NCBI RefSeq assembly: GCF_900102015.1
Contig: NZ_FNAT01000012.1
Coordinates: 1 to 64,000, forward strand
DNA length: 64,000 bases
DNA from: Limimaricola pyoseonensis
GTDB taxonomy: Bacteria > Pseudomonadota > Alphaproteobacteria > Rhodobacterales > Rhodobacteraceae
Direction of reading: 5' to 3'
In this document: one piece after another, positions 15,609 through 25,546 of the stretch
Layout: every line of letters begins with the position of its first letter
How positions within the stretch are numbered: the first letter of the stretch is position 1
Notes under the pieces: model-generated
What the model was told of the DNA's origin: nothing
Seen by the model: only the letters and a program-made list of their open reading frames with translations
The model's database searches: none
Position numbers and translations under genes: made by a program

Positions 15609-16994
15609 ATGCGTCGCGAACCTTTGCCGCCCTATTTCCGCATCGATCCGGACGCGGCGGCGGCCGAGCTGGGCGCGCCCACGGACACTGCGGGTTTCGC
15701 ATCGATCGCGCAAGCCTGCGCCGCCGGCCGCGCCGACCTCGCCTCGCGCGGGCTCGAGGAGAACGGCAGCCGCCAGCTGCGCCCCTTCTCGACCTGGGAG
15801 ATCACCCGCTACCTGATCCCGGTCGCGCCCGCGCATTTCCGCCGCGTGCTGCGCGCCAACCCCGATCTGCCGCAGGGCCGCTCCGAGACCGAGGGCGGCG
15901 CCAAGTGGTTCAGCCTCGACGAGGTGCTGCGGCTGCGCGCGCATTTCGGCGCCGAGGGCTCCAAGGCCAAGCCCTACCTCCCCTACCGCCCCGAGGGGCT
16001 GCCCGCGAAGATGGTCGCGGTCGCCAACTTCAAGGGCGGTGTCGGCAAGACCTCGACCGCGGCGCATCTGGCGATGTCGGCCGCGCTCGACGGCTACAAG
16101 GTGCTGGTGCTCGACCTCGACAGCCAGGGCTCGATGACCTCGATCTTCGGCGGCCGCGTCGCCGACGAATGGCAGACCGTCTACCCGCTGCTCGCCCGCC
16201 ACTACGCCGCGCATCTGCGCGCCGAGAACCAGCGCCGGGTCGATCGCGGCGAGGCGCCGCAGCCGCTCGACGACACGCTGGCCGAGGCGCTGAAGCTGAA
16301 GGCGGGCGATCTGGTGCAGAAGACGCACTGGCCCAACATCGACCTGATCGGCGCGCAGCTGAACCTCTACTGGGCCGAGTTCCAGGTGCCGGTCTGGCGC
16401 ATGTCCGGGCGCGGCTGGAAGCTCTGGGACGCGCTGACCGACACGCTCGAGGAGGACGGTCTGCTCGACCAGTACGACCTCGTCTTCATCGACACGCCCC
16501 CCGCGCTCGGCTACCTCACGATCAACGGCCTCGCCGCCGCCGACATCCTGCTTGTCCCGCTCGGGGCCTCGTTCCTCGAGTTCGACTCCACGGGCCGCTT
16601 CTTCGACATGCTGCACACCACCTTCGCCTCGATCGAGGAGGGCGAGAACCTCGCCGCCCGCGCGCTGGGGCGGCCCGAGACGGCGTTCCAGTGGGACGCG
16701 GTGCGCGCGCTCGTCACCCGCTACGACGCCAGCCAGCAGGGCGAGCTGGCCGCCTTGATGCAGGCCTATCTCGGCCGCACCATGAGCCCGCACCGGCAGG
16801 ACTTCACCGCGCTGATCGGCCAGGCCGGCGAGCAGGTGCAGGGCATCTACGAGGCCGATTATCGCGACTTCAACCGCGAGACCTACGCCCGCGGCCGCGA
16901 GACCTTCGACGAGACCTATGCCGCGCTGAAGAAGCTGCTGGTCGGCATCTGGCGGCGCGAGGAGATCGAGGCGCAGTCGAGCGCGGCACAGTGA
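15609..16994 (+). CDS. parA: Plasmid partition ATPase ParA
   Basis: 461 residues, a type Ia-length ParA. An N-terminal region of about 130 residues probably carries the helix-turn-helix used for autoregulation. The deviant Walker A is FKGGVGKTSTAAHLA, Walker A' is VLVLDLDSQGSMTS, and Walker B is LVFIDTPPALGYLT. ParA hydrolyses ATP on nucleoid DNA and moves ParB-bound plasmids. The start at 15609 is chosen because GGGGGATGAG precedes it and the conserved region begins soon after; the open frame extends to 15486. It forms an operon with parB, with a parS-like palindrome in the gap. Confidence 0.95.
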   Translation: MRREPLPPYFRIDPDAAAAELGAPTDTAGFASIAQACAAGRADLASRGLEENGSRQLRPFSTWEITRYLIPVAPAHFRRVLRANPDLPQGRSETEGGAKWFSLDEVLRLRAHFGAEGSKAKPYLPYRPEGLPAKMVAVANFKGGVGKTSTAAHLAMSAALDGYKVLVLDLDSQGSMTSIFGGRVADEWQTVYPLLARHYAAHLRAENQRRVDRGEAPQPLDDTLAEALKLKAGDLVQKTHWPNIDLIGAQLNLYWAEFQVPVWRMSGRGWKLWDALTDTLEEDGLLDQYDLVFIDTPPALGYLTINGLAAADILLVPLGASFLEFDSTGRFFDMLHTTFASIEEGENLAARALGRPETAFQWDAVRALVTRYDASQQGELAALMQAYLGRTMSPHRQDFTALIGQAGEQVQGIYEADYRDFNRETYARGRETFDETYAALKKLLVGIWRREEIEAQSSAAQ

Positions 16995-17009
16995 AGCGTT
17001 GCGCGAAAT

Positions 17010-17024
17010 GTTTCGCAGCGAAAC
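17010..17024. repeat. parS-like palindrome between parA and parB
   Basis: GTTTCGCAGCGAAAC preceded by T, identical to the cluster copies downstream of parB. It resembles chromosomal parS (TGTTTCACGTGAAACA) with an altered centre. Confidence 0.85.
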
Positions 17025-17101
17025 GGCTGCGCGCGCCCGGTTCGCCCGATATTGACCCGATCCGGGTCTGATCGGCCCCCCATCACCCCGAGGAGAAGCT
17101 C

Positions 17102-18139
17102 ATGGCCAAGCGCAAGCGTCTGACCCCGGCCGCCCCCGAAAGCTTCGGCGCCGCAGCCGCGCCCGAGACCAAGGGCATGTTCCTCGACGCGCCGGTCGGC
17201 CTGGTGCCGCGCGGCCGCGCCGCCCCGATCGCCGACATCGCCGCCGACACGGCGCGCGAGGCGGCGCTCGACGAGCTGTCGCGCCACTGGGTCGAGGCGC
17301 GGCGCGAGGGCAAGCTGGTGATCGCGCTGCCGCTCGAGAAGATCCGGCTCGACCACATCGAGCGCGACCGCATGGGCCAGGACCCCGAGGAGGCCGAGGC
17401 GCTGCGCGAGAGCCTGCGCCGGCGCGGCCAGCAGACCCCGATCGAGGTGGTCGAGCTGCCGGGCGGCGATTACGGGCTGATCTCGGGCTGGCGCCGCTGC
17501 CGGGCGCTGGCGGACCTGCACGCCGAGACCGGCGAGGAGCGCTTCGCCACGGTGCAGGCACTGCTGCGCCAGCCCGAGGAGACGCCCGACGCCTATGTGG
17601 CGATGGTCGAGGAAAACGAGATCCGCTCCAATCTCAGCCATTACGAGCGCGCCCGCATCGTCGTCCGTGCCACCGAGGCCGGCGTCTTCGACGACACCCG
17701 CGCCGCGCTCTCGGCGCTCTTCGCCTCGGCCCCCCGCGCGCGCCGCTCGAAGATCGGCTCCTTCGTGCCGCTGGTGCAGGCGCTCGACGACGTGCTGCGC
17801 TTTCCCACCGCGATGAGCGAGCGGGTCGGGCTGGAGCTGTCGCAGGCGCTGCGCGAGCGCCCCGCCTTCGCCAAGCGGCTGTCGGGCCGGCTCGCCGCCC
17901 GCCCGCCGGAGGATGCCGAGGCCGAGCGCCGCGCCATCCTGTCGGCGCTGGCCGCCGAGGCGGCGGCGGCGCGCGAGCCGAGGTCCGAGCCCGCCCGCGA
18001 GGTGCTGGGCGACTGGTCCGGCCTGCGGCTCTACCGCGACCGGCCGGGCCGGCTCAGCCTCGAGGGCGAGGCGCTGACGCCCGAGCTCGAGGCCGATCTG
18101 CGTGACTGGCTCGCCGCGCGCCGGTCGGGGACGGCCTGA
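17102..18139 (+). CDS. parB: Plasmid partition protein ParB
   Basis: 345 residues. It has the ParB/Spo0J nuclease-like domain with LPLEKIRLDHIERDRM, then LRESLRRRGQQTPIEVV, ISGWRRCRAL, and EENEIRSNLSHYERAR, the Arg-rich patch of the CTP-binding fold. A central HTH region (about 190-250) and a C-terminal dimerisation part follow. It binds the TGTTTCGC[A/T]GCGAAACA palindromes found before and after the gene. GAGGAG precedes the ATG at good distance. Second gene of the parAB operon. Confidence 0.95.
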   Translation: MAKRKRLTPAAPESFGAAAAPETKGMFLDAPVGLVPRGRAAPIADIAADTAREAALDELSRHWVEARREGKLVIALPLEKIRLDHIERDRMGQDPEEAEALRESLRRRGQQTPIEVVELPGGDYGLISGWRRCRALADLHAETGEERFATVQALLRQPEETPDAYVAMVEENEIRSNLSHYERARIVVRATEAGVFDDTRAALSALFASAPRARRSKIGSFVPLVQALDDVLRFPTAMSERVGLELSQALRERPAFAKRLSGRLAARPPEDAEAERRAILSALAAEAAAAREPRSEPAREVLGDWSGLRLYRDRPGRLSLEGEALTPELEADLRDWLAARRSGTA

Positions 18140-18140
18140 T

Positions 18141-18155
18141 GTTTCGCTGCGAAAC
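18141..18155. repeat. parS-like palindrome, cluster copy 1
   Basis: GTTTCGCTGCGAAAC flanked by T and A, immediately after the parB stop codon. The centre is T where the other cluster copies have A. Confidence 0.85.
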
Positions 18156-18176
18156 AATCCGCCCGGTCCGCCCGGT

Positions 18177-18191
18177 GTTTCGCAGCGAAAC
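18177..18191. repeat. parS-like palindrome, cluster copy 2
   Basis: GTTTCGCAGCGAAAC flanked by T and A. Confidence 0.85.
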
Positions 18192-18269
18192 ATTTTCGCC
18201 CCGAGGGATCGACGCGGCGATCGAAACCCCGGACGGAACTCCGTTCGGCCTGATGCCGCCGGCGTCACT

Positions 18270-18284
18270 GTTTCGCAGCGAAAC
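18270..18284. repeat. parS-like palindrome, cluster copy 3
   Basis: GTTTCGCAGCGAAAC flanked by T and A, followed by TTTCC. Confidence 0.85.
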
Positions 18285-18350
18285 ATTTCCATCCGCACGG
18301 ATCGGCACCCGGGCCAGCGCCGCGACCGGCACGATGCCGCCGGCGCGGTT

Positions 18351-18365
18351 GTTTCGCAGCGAAAC
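18351..18365. repeat. parS-like palindrome, cluster copy 4
   Basis: GTTTCGCAGCGAAAC flanked by T and A, 75 bp before the next start codon. Confidence 0.85.
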
Positions 18366-18439
18366 ATCGGCGGGGGCCACGCTTGCGTCCGCGGCTCGCG
18401 CCACCTAAGCGGATCCGGGGTCGGGACAGGGAATACGCG

Positions 18440-20959
18440 GTGCTTCTTCTTCGCTTCTACAGGATCTTCGAGCGCTATGCCGACGAGACGGCGGTGTTGC
18501 GCCGCCCCAGCCGCGCGCTCGAGGCGCAGGGCGCCCGGCTGGGCGAGATCACCCGCATCGAGGTCCGGCGCAACCGGCTGCATGTCGAGGGCTGGGCCGA
18601 GGCCTCGCGCATCGGGCTGAGCCTCGGCCACGCCACCGCCTGGACCGCGCCGGAACTGCCCCGCCCCGGCAGCGCCGAGCGCGGCTTCAGCATCGACATC
18701 CCTTTCGTGCCGGGCACGCCCGCGCTGGTGGTCGAGCGCGGGACCGAGCGCTTCGAGATCGCCTTGCCTGCTTTTGGCCCTATGGTACGTTTCTGGGCCC
18801 GGCACCGGCTCTGGCCCGGTTTCGCGCTGGTGCTCGTCAGCCTCGCCCCGGCGATCTGGGCCTGGAAGCGGCATGGCGACCTCACCGCCCGCGAGACGGT
18901 CAAGGAGCGGCTCAACATCGTGCCGCGCCCCGATGGCGCCGAGATGGCGGCGCGGCTTTTCTCCGACGGCCCCCGCCCGGCGCCGCGCCACCGCGCCGCG
19001 ACGCTGGTCATGCCGGTCTACAACGCCCGCGAGCTGCTGATGGAGGCGCTCGACCGGGTCGAGCGTCACACCGATCTCGACTGGCGGCTGGTGCTGATCG
19101 AGGACGCCTCGCCCGATCCCGAGATCCGGCCGCTGCTGCGCCGCTGGTGCGCTGACCCCGCCCGCGCCGAGCGGGTGACGCTGATCGAGAACGAGAGCAA
19201 TCTCGGCTTCATCGGTTCGGTCAACCGCGGCTTCGAGCTCGCGCGGCGCTGGCCCGACGACCCGGTGGTGCTGCTCAACACCGACGCGCTGGTGCCGTCG
19301 AACTGGCTGTCGCGCCTGCTCGCGCCGCTCGACGACGACGGCGTCGCCTCGGTCACGCCGATGTCGAACGACGCCGAGATCTTCACCGCCCCCGCCATCT
19401 GCCGGCGCCACGACCTGGCCCCCGGCCTCGCCGACCGGCTCGACGCCGCGATCGCCCGTCTCGACGCCGACGCGCTCAACGCCGAAGGCCCGACCGGGGT
19501 CGGCTTCTGCATGGCGATGGCGCCGCGCTTCGTTGCGAAACTCCCCGGTTTCGACCCTGTCTTCGGCCGCGGCTATGCCGAGGAGAACGACTGGTGCCAG
19601 AAGGCCGTCGCGCTTGGCGGCCGCCATGTCGCGGCCCCCAACCTCTTCGTCGAGCATCGCGGCGGCCAGTCCTTCGGCTCGGCCGAGAAGCTGAAGCTGA
19701 TCGAGCGCAACCTGCAGGAACTGGCCCGCCGCCATCCCGGCTACGGCGCGGCGGTGCAGGAGTATATCCGCGAAGACCCGCTGACCACCGCGCGCCTCGC
19801 CACCGGCCTCGCCTGGGCCGGGCTGGCGCAGGAGGCACCGGTGCCGGTCTACCTCGCCCACGCGATGGGCGGCGGCGCCGAGCACGACCTGCAGCGGCGC
19901 ATCGCGGCAGAGACGAAATCGGGCCGTTCGGCCGTGGTGCTGCGCGTCGGTCTGCCGCGCCGTTTCGCGCTGGAACTGCACGCGCCGCAGGGCATCACCC
20001 GCGGCCGCACTGCCGACGAGGGCCTGCTCGCCGACCTGCTCGGCCTGCTGCCGCGCCGCCGGGTGGTCTATTCCTGCGGCGTCGGCGCGCGCGACGCCGC
20101 CGCCCTGCCCGATCTGCTGCTGCGGATCTCGGGCCGCGGCGAGGCGGCCCTGCCGGGCGGGCCGCAGCCGGTCGAGCTGATGATGCACGACTTCTTCCCG
20201 GTCAGCCCCTCCTACACGCTGCTCGGCGGTGACGGGCATTACCACGGCGTGCCGCGCGGCGACGGCCCGCTGGCCGAGGACAAGGCGCATCGCTACGAGC
20301 GGCCGGGCGGCGTGGTGCTGCCCTTGGCCGAGTGGCAGGCCCGCTGGGGCGCGCTCATTGCCGCCGCCGAGCGTGTCGTGACCTTCGCGGGCTCCGGCCG
20401 CGACATCGTCGCCGCGGCCTACCCCGAGGCGGCGGATCGCATCGCCGTGGTGCCGCACGACACCCACGTCCTGCCGCCGCGCATCGCGCCGGGCGGCGGC
20501 GAGAACGGCCCGGTGATCGGCGTGCTCGGCAATATCGGCTACCATAAAGGGGCGGCGGTGCTGCGCGACCTGTCGCGGCAGATGTCTCGCAGCGAAACCG
20601 GCCGCATCGTGGTGATCGGCCAGATGGACCCGGCCTACCCGCTCACCCGGCCCTCGCGGGTGCATGGCAGCTACGAGCTGCGCGACCTGCCCGGCCTCGT
20701 GGCGCGCTACGGCATCGAGTGCTGGCTGATCCCCTCGGTCTGGCCCGAGACCTTCTCCTTCACCACCCATGAAACGTTGGCCACCGGCCTGCCGGTCTAC
20801 GCGTTCGACCTCGGCGCGCAGGGCGAGGCGGTCGCCCGCGCCGTGGCGCAGGGTGCGCCGGGCGGGGTGCTGCCTTTGCCCCGACCTGGGGAGATGTCTA
20901 AGGATCTTGGCAGGCTGGCAAGGGACATCGCCGCGCGGGGCAGGCGGGTCGCAAGTTGA
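18440..20959 (+). CDS. Bifunctional GT2-GT4 glycosyltransferase
   Basis: 839 residues. A membrane-like stretch ([15 protein letters not shown], about 127-145) is followed by a GT2 domain ([75 protein letters not shown]). A GT4-like region follows from about residue 470 ([51 protein letters not shown]), so two transfers may be catalysed in sequence. The GTG at 18440 has AGGGA upstream. A ParB-palindrome-like sequence lies inside the gene at 20584. The stop overlaps the next start (TTGA). Confidence 0.85.
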   Translation: MLLLRFYRIFERYADETAVLRRPSRALEAQGARLGEITRIEVRRNRLHVEGWAEASRIGLSLGHATAWTAPELPRPGSAERGFSIDIPFVPGTPALVVERGTERFEIALPAFGPMVRFWARHRLWPGFALVLVSLAPAIWAWKRHGDLTARETVKERLNIVPRPDGAEMAARLFSDGPRPAPRHRAATLVMPVYNARELLMEALDRVERHTDLDWRLVLIEDASPDPEIRPLLRRWCADPARAERVTLIENESNLGFIGSVNRGFELARRWPDDPVVLLNTDALVPSNWLSRLLAPLDDDGVASVTPMSNDAEIFTAPAICRRHDLAPGLADRLDAAIARLDADALNAEGPTGVGFCMAMAPRFVAKLPGFDPVFGRGYAEENDWCQKAVALGGRHVAAPNLFVEHRGGQSFGSAEKLKLIERNLQELARRHPGYGAAVQEYIREDPLTTARLATGLAWAGLAQEAPVPVYLAHAMGGGAEHDLQRRIAAETKSGRSAVVLRVGLPRRFALELHAPQGITRGRTADEGLLADLLGLLPRRRVVYSCGVGARDAAALPDLLLRISGRGEAALPGGPQPVELMMHDFFPVSPSYTLLGGDGHYHGVPRGDGPLAEDKAHRYERPGGVVLPLAEWQARWGALIAAAERVVTFAGSGRDIVAAAYPEAADRIAVVPHDTHVLPPRIAPGGGENGPVIGVLGNIGYHKGAAVLRDLSRQMSRSETGRIVVIGQMDPAYPLTRPSRVHGSYELRDLPGLVARYGIECWLIPSVWPETFSFTTHETLATGLPVYAFDLGAQGEAVARAVAQGAPGGVLPLPRPGEMSKDLGRLARDIAARGRRVAS
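20584..20598. repeat. Degenerate parS-like sequence inside a glycosyltransferase gene
   Basis: GTCTCGCAGCGAAAC, one mismatch from the cluster consensus; coding frame reads MSRSET. May be a weak ParB site or chance. Confidence 0.4.
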
Positions 20960-21690
20960 AGAACGAGAAATTCTCCATCAGGAAACTGCGCGAACGCGGG
21001 ATAGACGTCGCGCATCGGGGCGGCTGGCGGGCGCGGGTCTCGCTGCCGGTCCACAGCCGGATCGAGGCCCCGGCCGGGCTGAAGCGGACGCAGTACGAGC
21101 ATTCCCTGCATCTCGGCGCCTTCTCCTACCAGGTGTCGGGGTACTGTTTCGCCGCGCGGATCGGACGCTACTGCTCGTTCGGGGAGAACGTGCAGATCGG
21201 CCGGCAGGACCACGCGATGCACCTGATCTCGACCAGTCCCGCCTTCTACGCGCATGGCAAGCTGTTCGATGTGGGACGGGAGTTTGCCGGCGCGGAGGAG
21301 TACGAAACCTACGGATTCGAGCATTCCGAGCCGCCGACCCGGGCGCAGATCACCAGGATCGGCAACGATGTCTGGATCGGGCACGGCGCCTATATCAAGG
21401 CCGGCCTGACGATCGGCAACGGCGTGGTCGTGGCCGCGCACTCGGTGGTAACCAAGCCCGTTCCCGCCTACTCCGTCGTCGCTGGCAATCCCGCGGTTAT
21501 CAAGAAACGCCGCCTGCCGGAGAAGCTGATCCCCGAGATGATCAACAGCCGTTGGTGGCGCTATGCGCCTTGGCAGCTGACCCATCTGTCGATCTCGGAC
21601 CCGGTCGCGTTTCTTACGGGCATTGCCGAGCTCGATGAGGCGCAGGCCTACAAGCCGGACGTGATCGATCTCACCAAGGAGCTGCCGTGA
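20956..21690 (+). CDS. Left-handed beta-helix acetyltransferase (CatB/Vat-like)
   Basis: 244 residues. Hexapeptide-repeat fold: [17 protein letters not shown], then [17 protein letters not shown] and [20 protein letters not shown], closing with [14 protein letters not shown], the typical xenobiotic/polysaccharide O-acetyltransferase ending. It probably acetylates a sugar using acetyl-CoA. The TTG start overlaps the upstream stop by 3 bp (TTGA), indicating coupled translation. Its own stop overlaps the next gene's GTG. Confidence 0.85.
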   Translation: MKNEKFSIRKLRERGIDVAHRGGWRARVSLPVHSRIEAPAGLKRTQYEHSLHLGAFSYQVSGYCFAARIGRYCSFGENVQIGRQDHAMHLISTSPAFYAHGKLFDVGREFAGAEEYETYGFEHSEPPTRAQITRIGNDVWIGHGAYIKAGLTIGNGVVVAAHSVVTKPVPAYSVVAGNPAVIKKRRLPEKLIPEMINSRWWRYAPWQLTHLSISDPVAFLTGIAELDEAQAYKPDVIDLTKELP

Positions 21691-22478
21691 CCGTCGTCGT
21701 CTTCCTCCATGTTCCCAAGACCGCCGGGCAGACCATCCATCACCAGCTCGCCGCGGCGGTCGGGCGCGACAAGGTCTCGCCCATCCGCACCCACACGCAG
21801 GCCGGAAGGGAAAGCCAGCTGCCGCCGGGCTATCGGCTGCATTCGGGGCATATCGACTGGACCGATCTCGAGACGCTGCCTCAGGATCGCTTCGTCTTCA
21901 CGGTGCTGCGCGATCCGCGTGAACGGATCGCCTCGTTCTACTTCTTTCTTCGTCGCGAGGCCGAGCGGGCCGCCCCCGGGACCCCGGCCGATCGCCTGCG
22001 CGCCAAGGATTGGTCGACCGACGACTATTTCTTCGGCGGCGATGCGGGCTGGCAGAATTTTGTCAGGGACCATTACGACAACTTCTACTGCTCCTACTTC
22101 GCCAGCCGCCGCATGCGGGGCCGTGGCACGCTGTCCGGCCTTTCGCCGGAAGAGGTGGTGCGGCGGGCCCGCGCCGGGCTGGACGGGCTCGATGGTATCT
22201 ATTGGATCGATGGCCTCGCCGCGCTCGAGGCCGACATGCGGCGCCTCGGGCTGCCCGTGAAGGTAGTTGGCAGACGGAGCAACGCAGGGGCACTGCCCGA
22301 GAACCAAATGCGATGGCCGAAACTGCTCGACATGTTCGAGACCGATACCGCCCGGCGGCGGGTCGAGGATTTCGTCGACCGCGACATCAAGCTTTTGGCA
22401 TCGGTTCCCCGCCCTGTCGTTGGGCCCGCGCCGGGATGGCGGTCTCGGTTTCTGGCCGGATTGAAAATCCGGTCCTGA
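21687..22478 (+). CDS. Sulfotransferase family 2-like protein
   Basis: 263 residues. It starts with [16 protein letters not shown], the 5'-phosphosulfate loop of the Sulfotransfer_2 group. It then has [20 protein letters not shown] (3'-phosphate-binding segment) and a C-terminal [13 protein letters not shown] region. Probable carbohydrate sulfation from PAPS. The GTG start overlaps the acetyltransferase stop (GTGA), making this the last gene of a three-gene modification unit behind parAB. It converges on kpsM. Confidence 0.82.
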   Translation: MTVVVFLHVPKTAGQTIHHQLAAAVGRDKVSPIRTHTQAGRESQLPPGYRLHSGHIDWTDLETLPQDRFVFTVLRDPRERIASFYFFLRREAERAAPGTPADRLRAKDWSTDDYFFGGDAGWQNFVRDHYDNFYCSYFASRRMRGRGTLSGLSPEEVVRRARAGLDGLDGIYWIDGLAALEADMRRLGLPVKVVGRRSNAGALPENQMRWPKLLDMFETDTARRRVEDFVDRDIKLLASVPRPVVGPAPGWRSRFLAGLKIRS

Positions 22479-22484
22479 AACGGC

Positions 22485-23288
22485 TCAGCGGTCCAGAAGC
22501 TCGGCGTGGAAGCGCCACAGCAGCAGCAGACCCAGCGCCAGGCAGGTCAGCGACACGCCCACCACGAAGGTCACCGAGACATAGGTGGCGTCGTAGGTGC
22601 TGTAGAAGCCGCGCCGCATCAGGCCCAGCACGTGGATCAGCGGGTTGAACCAGAGATAGTCGCTGTAGGGCTCGGGGATGGCTTCGAACAGGAAGAACAC
22701 GCCCGAGACGATGAAGGCCGGCCGCATCAGGATCGACCAGACCTGCTGGAAGATGTTGGAGCGGCTGAACAGGTAGCAGTTCAGCGTGCCGATCCCGAGG
22801 CTGAGCAGCCCGGTCAGCGCGAAGGCCTCGATGATGACCGGCAGGTTCAGCGTCAGCCGCGTGTCGAAGATCAGGATGCAGCCGCCCAGCACGATGTAGG
22901 CCACCATCAACTGGGTCATGAAGTTCAGTGCGAAACGTGCCAGCAGCGCGTCGAGATAGGTGACGGTCGGGTAGGCCAGGAGCTGGCGCGAGTAGTTCAG
23001 CGCGCCCGCCACCGTGCCCTGCACGCCGGTGAAGATCAGGAAAGGCACCATGCCGGTGGCGTAGAACACCGCGAAGTTGGTGCCGAGCGGCGGCGAGCGG
23101 AAGGCCGCGGCGAAGACCAGCGTCAGCAGCGCGATGCCCGCGACCGGCTCCAGCACCGCCCAGAGATAGCCGCCGGGCGAGCGGCCGTAGCGGGTCGACA
23201 TCTCGCGCAGGATCAGCGCCATGATCGCGCGCATCGAGGCGAAGCGCCGCCGCGGCATGCGCGGCCGGGCGAGGGGCAGGGAGGACAT
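22485..23288 (-). CDS. kpsM: ABC-type polysaccharide export permease (KpsM/Wzm family)
   Basis: 267 residues with about six membrane segments (for example IALLTLVFAAAF, FYATGMVPFLIFTGVQ, LMVAYIVLGGCILIF, AFALTGLLSLGIGTL, VWSILMRPAFIVSGVFFLF, VTFVVGVSLTCLALGLLLL). The N-terminal LREMSTRYGRSPGGYLWAVLEP block is typical of capsule exporters. It forms the inner-membrane channel with KpsT. The start is uncertain: ATGs at 23306 and 23342 are also in frame; 23288 gives the usual short cytoplasmic N-terminus. Divergent from kpsE. Confidence 0.88.
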   Translation of the reverse strand: MSSLPLARPRMPRRRFASMRAIMALILREMSTRYGRSPGGYLWAVLEPVAGIALLTLVFAAAFRSPPLGTNFAVFYATGMVPFLIFTGVQGTVAGALNYSRQLLAYPTVTYLDALLARFALNFMTQLMVAYIVLGGCILIFDTRLTLNLPVIIEAFALTGLLSLGIGTLNCYLFSRSNIFQQVWSILMRPAFIVSGVFFLFEAIPEPYSDYLWFNPLIHVLGLMRRGFYSTYDATYVSVTFVVGVSLTCLALGLLLLWRFHAELLDR

Positions 23289-23375
23289 GTCCGGGCCGGG
23301 CTCCATGCACTGGTGGTCAGGGACTTCGGCTTGTATTAGCATCGCCCGAAGGCCACAAACACCCCGGAGGCCGCG

Positions 23376-24857
23376 GTGAGCGACGCAGCGAAACAGACGC
23401 CGCAGGAGCAGGCTCCGGGGGCGCAGACCGCCGGGCCGACGACCGGCCAGGCAACAGGCCAGGCAGCCGGCCAGACAACCGGGCAGACGCCGGCATCCGC
23501 GCCGAAGCTGGCGGCCGTGTCCGAGCGGCCGCAGCCGCCGCAGGGACAGGAGCAGACCGCGATGACGGCGCAGCCGCAGCCCAGCCGCCCCGCACCGGCG
23601 GAAACCCCCAATCCCAATCCCGGCCCCGCCGCCAAGCCGGGCCAGCCGGCGCCGAAGCCCCCGGGGCAGGCTCCGGGCCAAACACCGGGCCAGCCGCCCG
23701 CCGCCAAGCCGGGGGGCGCGAACGAGCGGCTGAGAAAGCCGGTCCGCCCCGCCTTCCGGCGCTGGCGGCACGTGCTGGTGGGGCTGAGTTTCCTCGCCTG
23801 CGTGGCGCTGCCCTCGGCCGGGGTCGGCACCTATCTGTGGACCGTCGCCGCCGACCAGTTCGCCTCGCGCACCGGCTTCTCGGTGCGGCGCGAGGAATCG
23901 AGCCCGGCGGCCGAGCTTCTGGGCGGGCTGACGAGCCTGTCGGGCTCGAGCTCGACCGACACCGACATTCTCTACGAATACATCCAGAGCCAGCGGCTGG
24001 TGGCCGACATCGACGCGCAGATCGACCTACACGCGATCTGGTCGAAGCCCGATTACGACCCTGTCTTCACCATCGAGCCCGACGCCTCGATCGAGAAGCT
24101 GCTGGCCTACTGGAAGGACATGGTGCGCATCTCCTACAGCTCGAGCACCGGGCTGATCGAGGTCGAGGTGCGCGCCTTCACGGCCCAAGATGCCACGCTG
24201 GTCGCGCAGACCCTGTTCGACGAGAGCGCGGAGATGATCAACCAGCTCAGCGACATCGCCCGCGAGGACGCGATCCGCTACGCCCGCGAGGAGCTGGACG
24301 AGAGCGTCGAGCAGGTGCGCGAGGCCCGAGAGGCGCTGACGCTGTTTCGCAACCAGAACCAGATCGTCGACCCGGAGATCGATCTCAAGAGCCAGAGCGG
24401 CGTGCTCAGCACGCTCGAGGCGCAGCAGGCCGAGACGCTGATCGAGATCGACCTTCTGCGCGACACCGTGCAGGAAAGCGACCCGCGGCTCGAGCAGGCG
24501 CGGCGCAGGCTGGCGGTGATCGAGGAGCGGATCGCGGCCGAGCGGCGCAAGCTCGGCTTCGAGGGCAACGAGCGCGAGGGCACGATCTTCGCCGACATCG
24601 TCGGCGAGTACGAGCGGCTGGTGGTCGACCGCGAATTCGCCGAGCAGGCCTATGTCTCGGCCCGCGCCGCCTACGACACCGCCCGCGCCGAGGCGCGGCG
24701 CAAGACCCGCTACCTCGCCGCCTACATGGAGCCGACCCAAGCCGAGACCGCCGAGTATCCGCGCCGCTTCACCCTGCTGGCGCTGATCTCGCTGTTTCTG
24801 TTCCTCGTCTGGTCGGTGGCGGTGCTGGTGATCTACTCGGTCAAGGACCGCCGCTGA
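23376..24857 (+). CDS. kpsE: Capsule export inner-membrane protein (KpsE/polysaccharide co-polymerase-like)
   Basis: 493 residues. Residues 1-125 are a Gln/Pro/Thr/Ala-rich tail with GQ-containing repeats (TTGQATGQAAGQTTGQ), longer than usual for the family. A first membrane segment is at about 133-153. A periplasmic part with extended coiled coils follows (QVREAREALTLFRNQNQIVDPE, RLEQARRRLAVIEERIAAERRKL). The second membrane segment is at about 465-487. It links the KpsM-KpsT transporter to the outer-membrane exporter. The GTG start has GGAGG at ideal spacing. Same operon as kpsT, 5 bp apart. Confidence 0.88.
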   Translation: MSDAAKQTPQEQAPGAQTAGPTTGQATGQAAGQTTGQTPASAPKLAAVSERPQPPQGQEQTAMTAQPQPSRPAPAETPNPNPGPAAKPGQPAPKPPGQAPGQTPGQPPAAKPGGANERLRKPVRPAFRRWRHVLVGLSFLACVALPSAGVGTYLWTVAADQFASRTGFSVRREESSPAAELLGGLTSLSGSSSTDTDILYEYIQSQRLVADIDAQIDLHAIWSKPDYDPVFTIEPDASIEKLLAYWKDMVRISYSSSTGLIEVEVRAFTAQDATLVAQTLFDESAEMINQLSDIAREDAIRYAREELDESVEQVREAREALTLFRNQNQIVDPEIDLKSQSGVLSTLEAQQAETLIEIDLLRDTVQESDPRLEQARRRLAVIEERIAAERRKLGFEGNEREGTIFADIVGEYERLVVDREFAEQAYVSARAAYDTARAEARRKTRYLAAYMEPTQAETAEYPRRFTLLALISLFLFLVWSVAVLVIYSVKDRR

Positions 24858-24862
24858 GCGCC

Positions 24863-25525
24863 ATGATCCGCTTCGAGCACCTGTCCAAGACCTTCTCTCT
24901 CGAGGGCAAGCGCAAGGTGGTGGCCGAGGACATCAACGTCACCTTCCCGACGGGGCGTGCGGTGGCGCTCTTGGGCCGCAACGGCGCCGGCAAGTCGACC
25001 CTGCTGAAGATGATCGCCGGCACCACGCAGCCGACCTCGGGGCGGATCGTCTCGACCGGGACGATCTCCTGGCCGGTGGGCTTCGCGGGCTCGTTCCACC
25101 CCGAGCTGTCGGGCGCGCAGAACTGCCGCTTCATCGGCCGGATCTACGGCGTCGACACCGACGAGCTGATCGCCTTCGTGCGCGAGTTCGCCGAGCTGGG
25201 CGTGCATTTCAACCTGCCGCTCAAGACCTATTCCTCGGGGATGCGCTCGCGTCTGGCCTTCGGCGTGTCGATGGGCGTGGCCTTCGACACCTATCTGGTC
25301 GACGAGATCACCGCCGTGGGCGACCAGGCCTTCAAGGCGCGCAGCGACCGGCTGTTCAAGCAGCGGATGCAGACCGCGGGCGCGGTGGTGGTGTCGCATT
25401 CGATGGGCCAGATCCGCGAGCTGTGCGACGCGGCGGCGGTGCTGGAGAACGGCAAGCTGCTCTATTTCGAGGATGTCGGCGAAGGCATCAAGCGCCACGA
25501 GCACAACATGAAGCGCGGCGCCTGA
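24863..25525 (+). CDS. kpsT: ABC-type polysaccharide export ATPase (KpsT/Wzt family)
   Basis: 220 residues, the short KpsT form without a C-terminal carbohydrate-binding domain. Walker A is LLGRNGAGKSTLLKM, the signature is YSSGMRSRLAFGVSM, and Walker B is TYLVDEITAVGD, with the H-loop in VVSHSMGQI. It powers export through KpsM. No kpsC, kpsS or kpsF is visible in the window, so the exported glycan may not use the classical Kdo linker. Confidence 0.92.
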   Translation: MIRFEHLSKTFSLEGKRKVVAEDINVTFPTGRAVALLGRNGAGKSTLLKMIAGTTQPTSGRIVSTGTISWPVGFAGSFHPELSGAQNCRFIGRIYGVDTDELIAFVREFAELGVHFNLPLKTYSSGMRSRLAFGVSMGVAFDTYLVDEITAVGDQAFKARSDRLFKQRMQTAGAVVVSHSMGQIRELCDAAAVLENGKLLYFEDVGEGIKRHEHNMKRGA

Positions 25526-25528
25526 CCC

Positions 25529-25543
25529 GTTTCGCTGCGAAAC
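25529..25543. repeat. Distant parS-like palindrome between kpsT and a convergent GT2 gene
   Basis: GTTTCGCTGCGAAAC, the same sequence as cluster copy 1, placed in the 21-bp gap between two convergent stop codons. As a hairpin it could also help end transcription. Confidence 0.7.
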
Positions 25544-25546
25544 ATC

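Larger units (their letters stand above)
18140..18439. other. Centromere region downstream of parB
   Basis: 300-bp gap holding four copies of the ParB palindrome (18141, 18177, 18270, 18351) at uneven spacing. No open reading frame with family features. It also includes the 5' leader of the following glycosyltransferase gene. Confidence 0.85.

Noticed and set aside
16916-20770. 1284-codon open frame on the minus strand
   Set aside because: Runs antisense to parB, the centromere and the GT2-GT4 gene; no family features.
23430-23500. Repeat stretch in kpsE as a non-coding tandem repeat
   Set aside because: It keeps frame and encodes the GQ-rich tail of the protein, so it is part of the gene.
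24345-24360. Half-site TTTCGC inside kpsE as a further ParB site
   Set aside because: Only one arm is present; the other half does not match.
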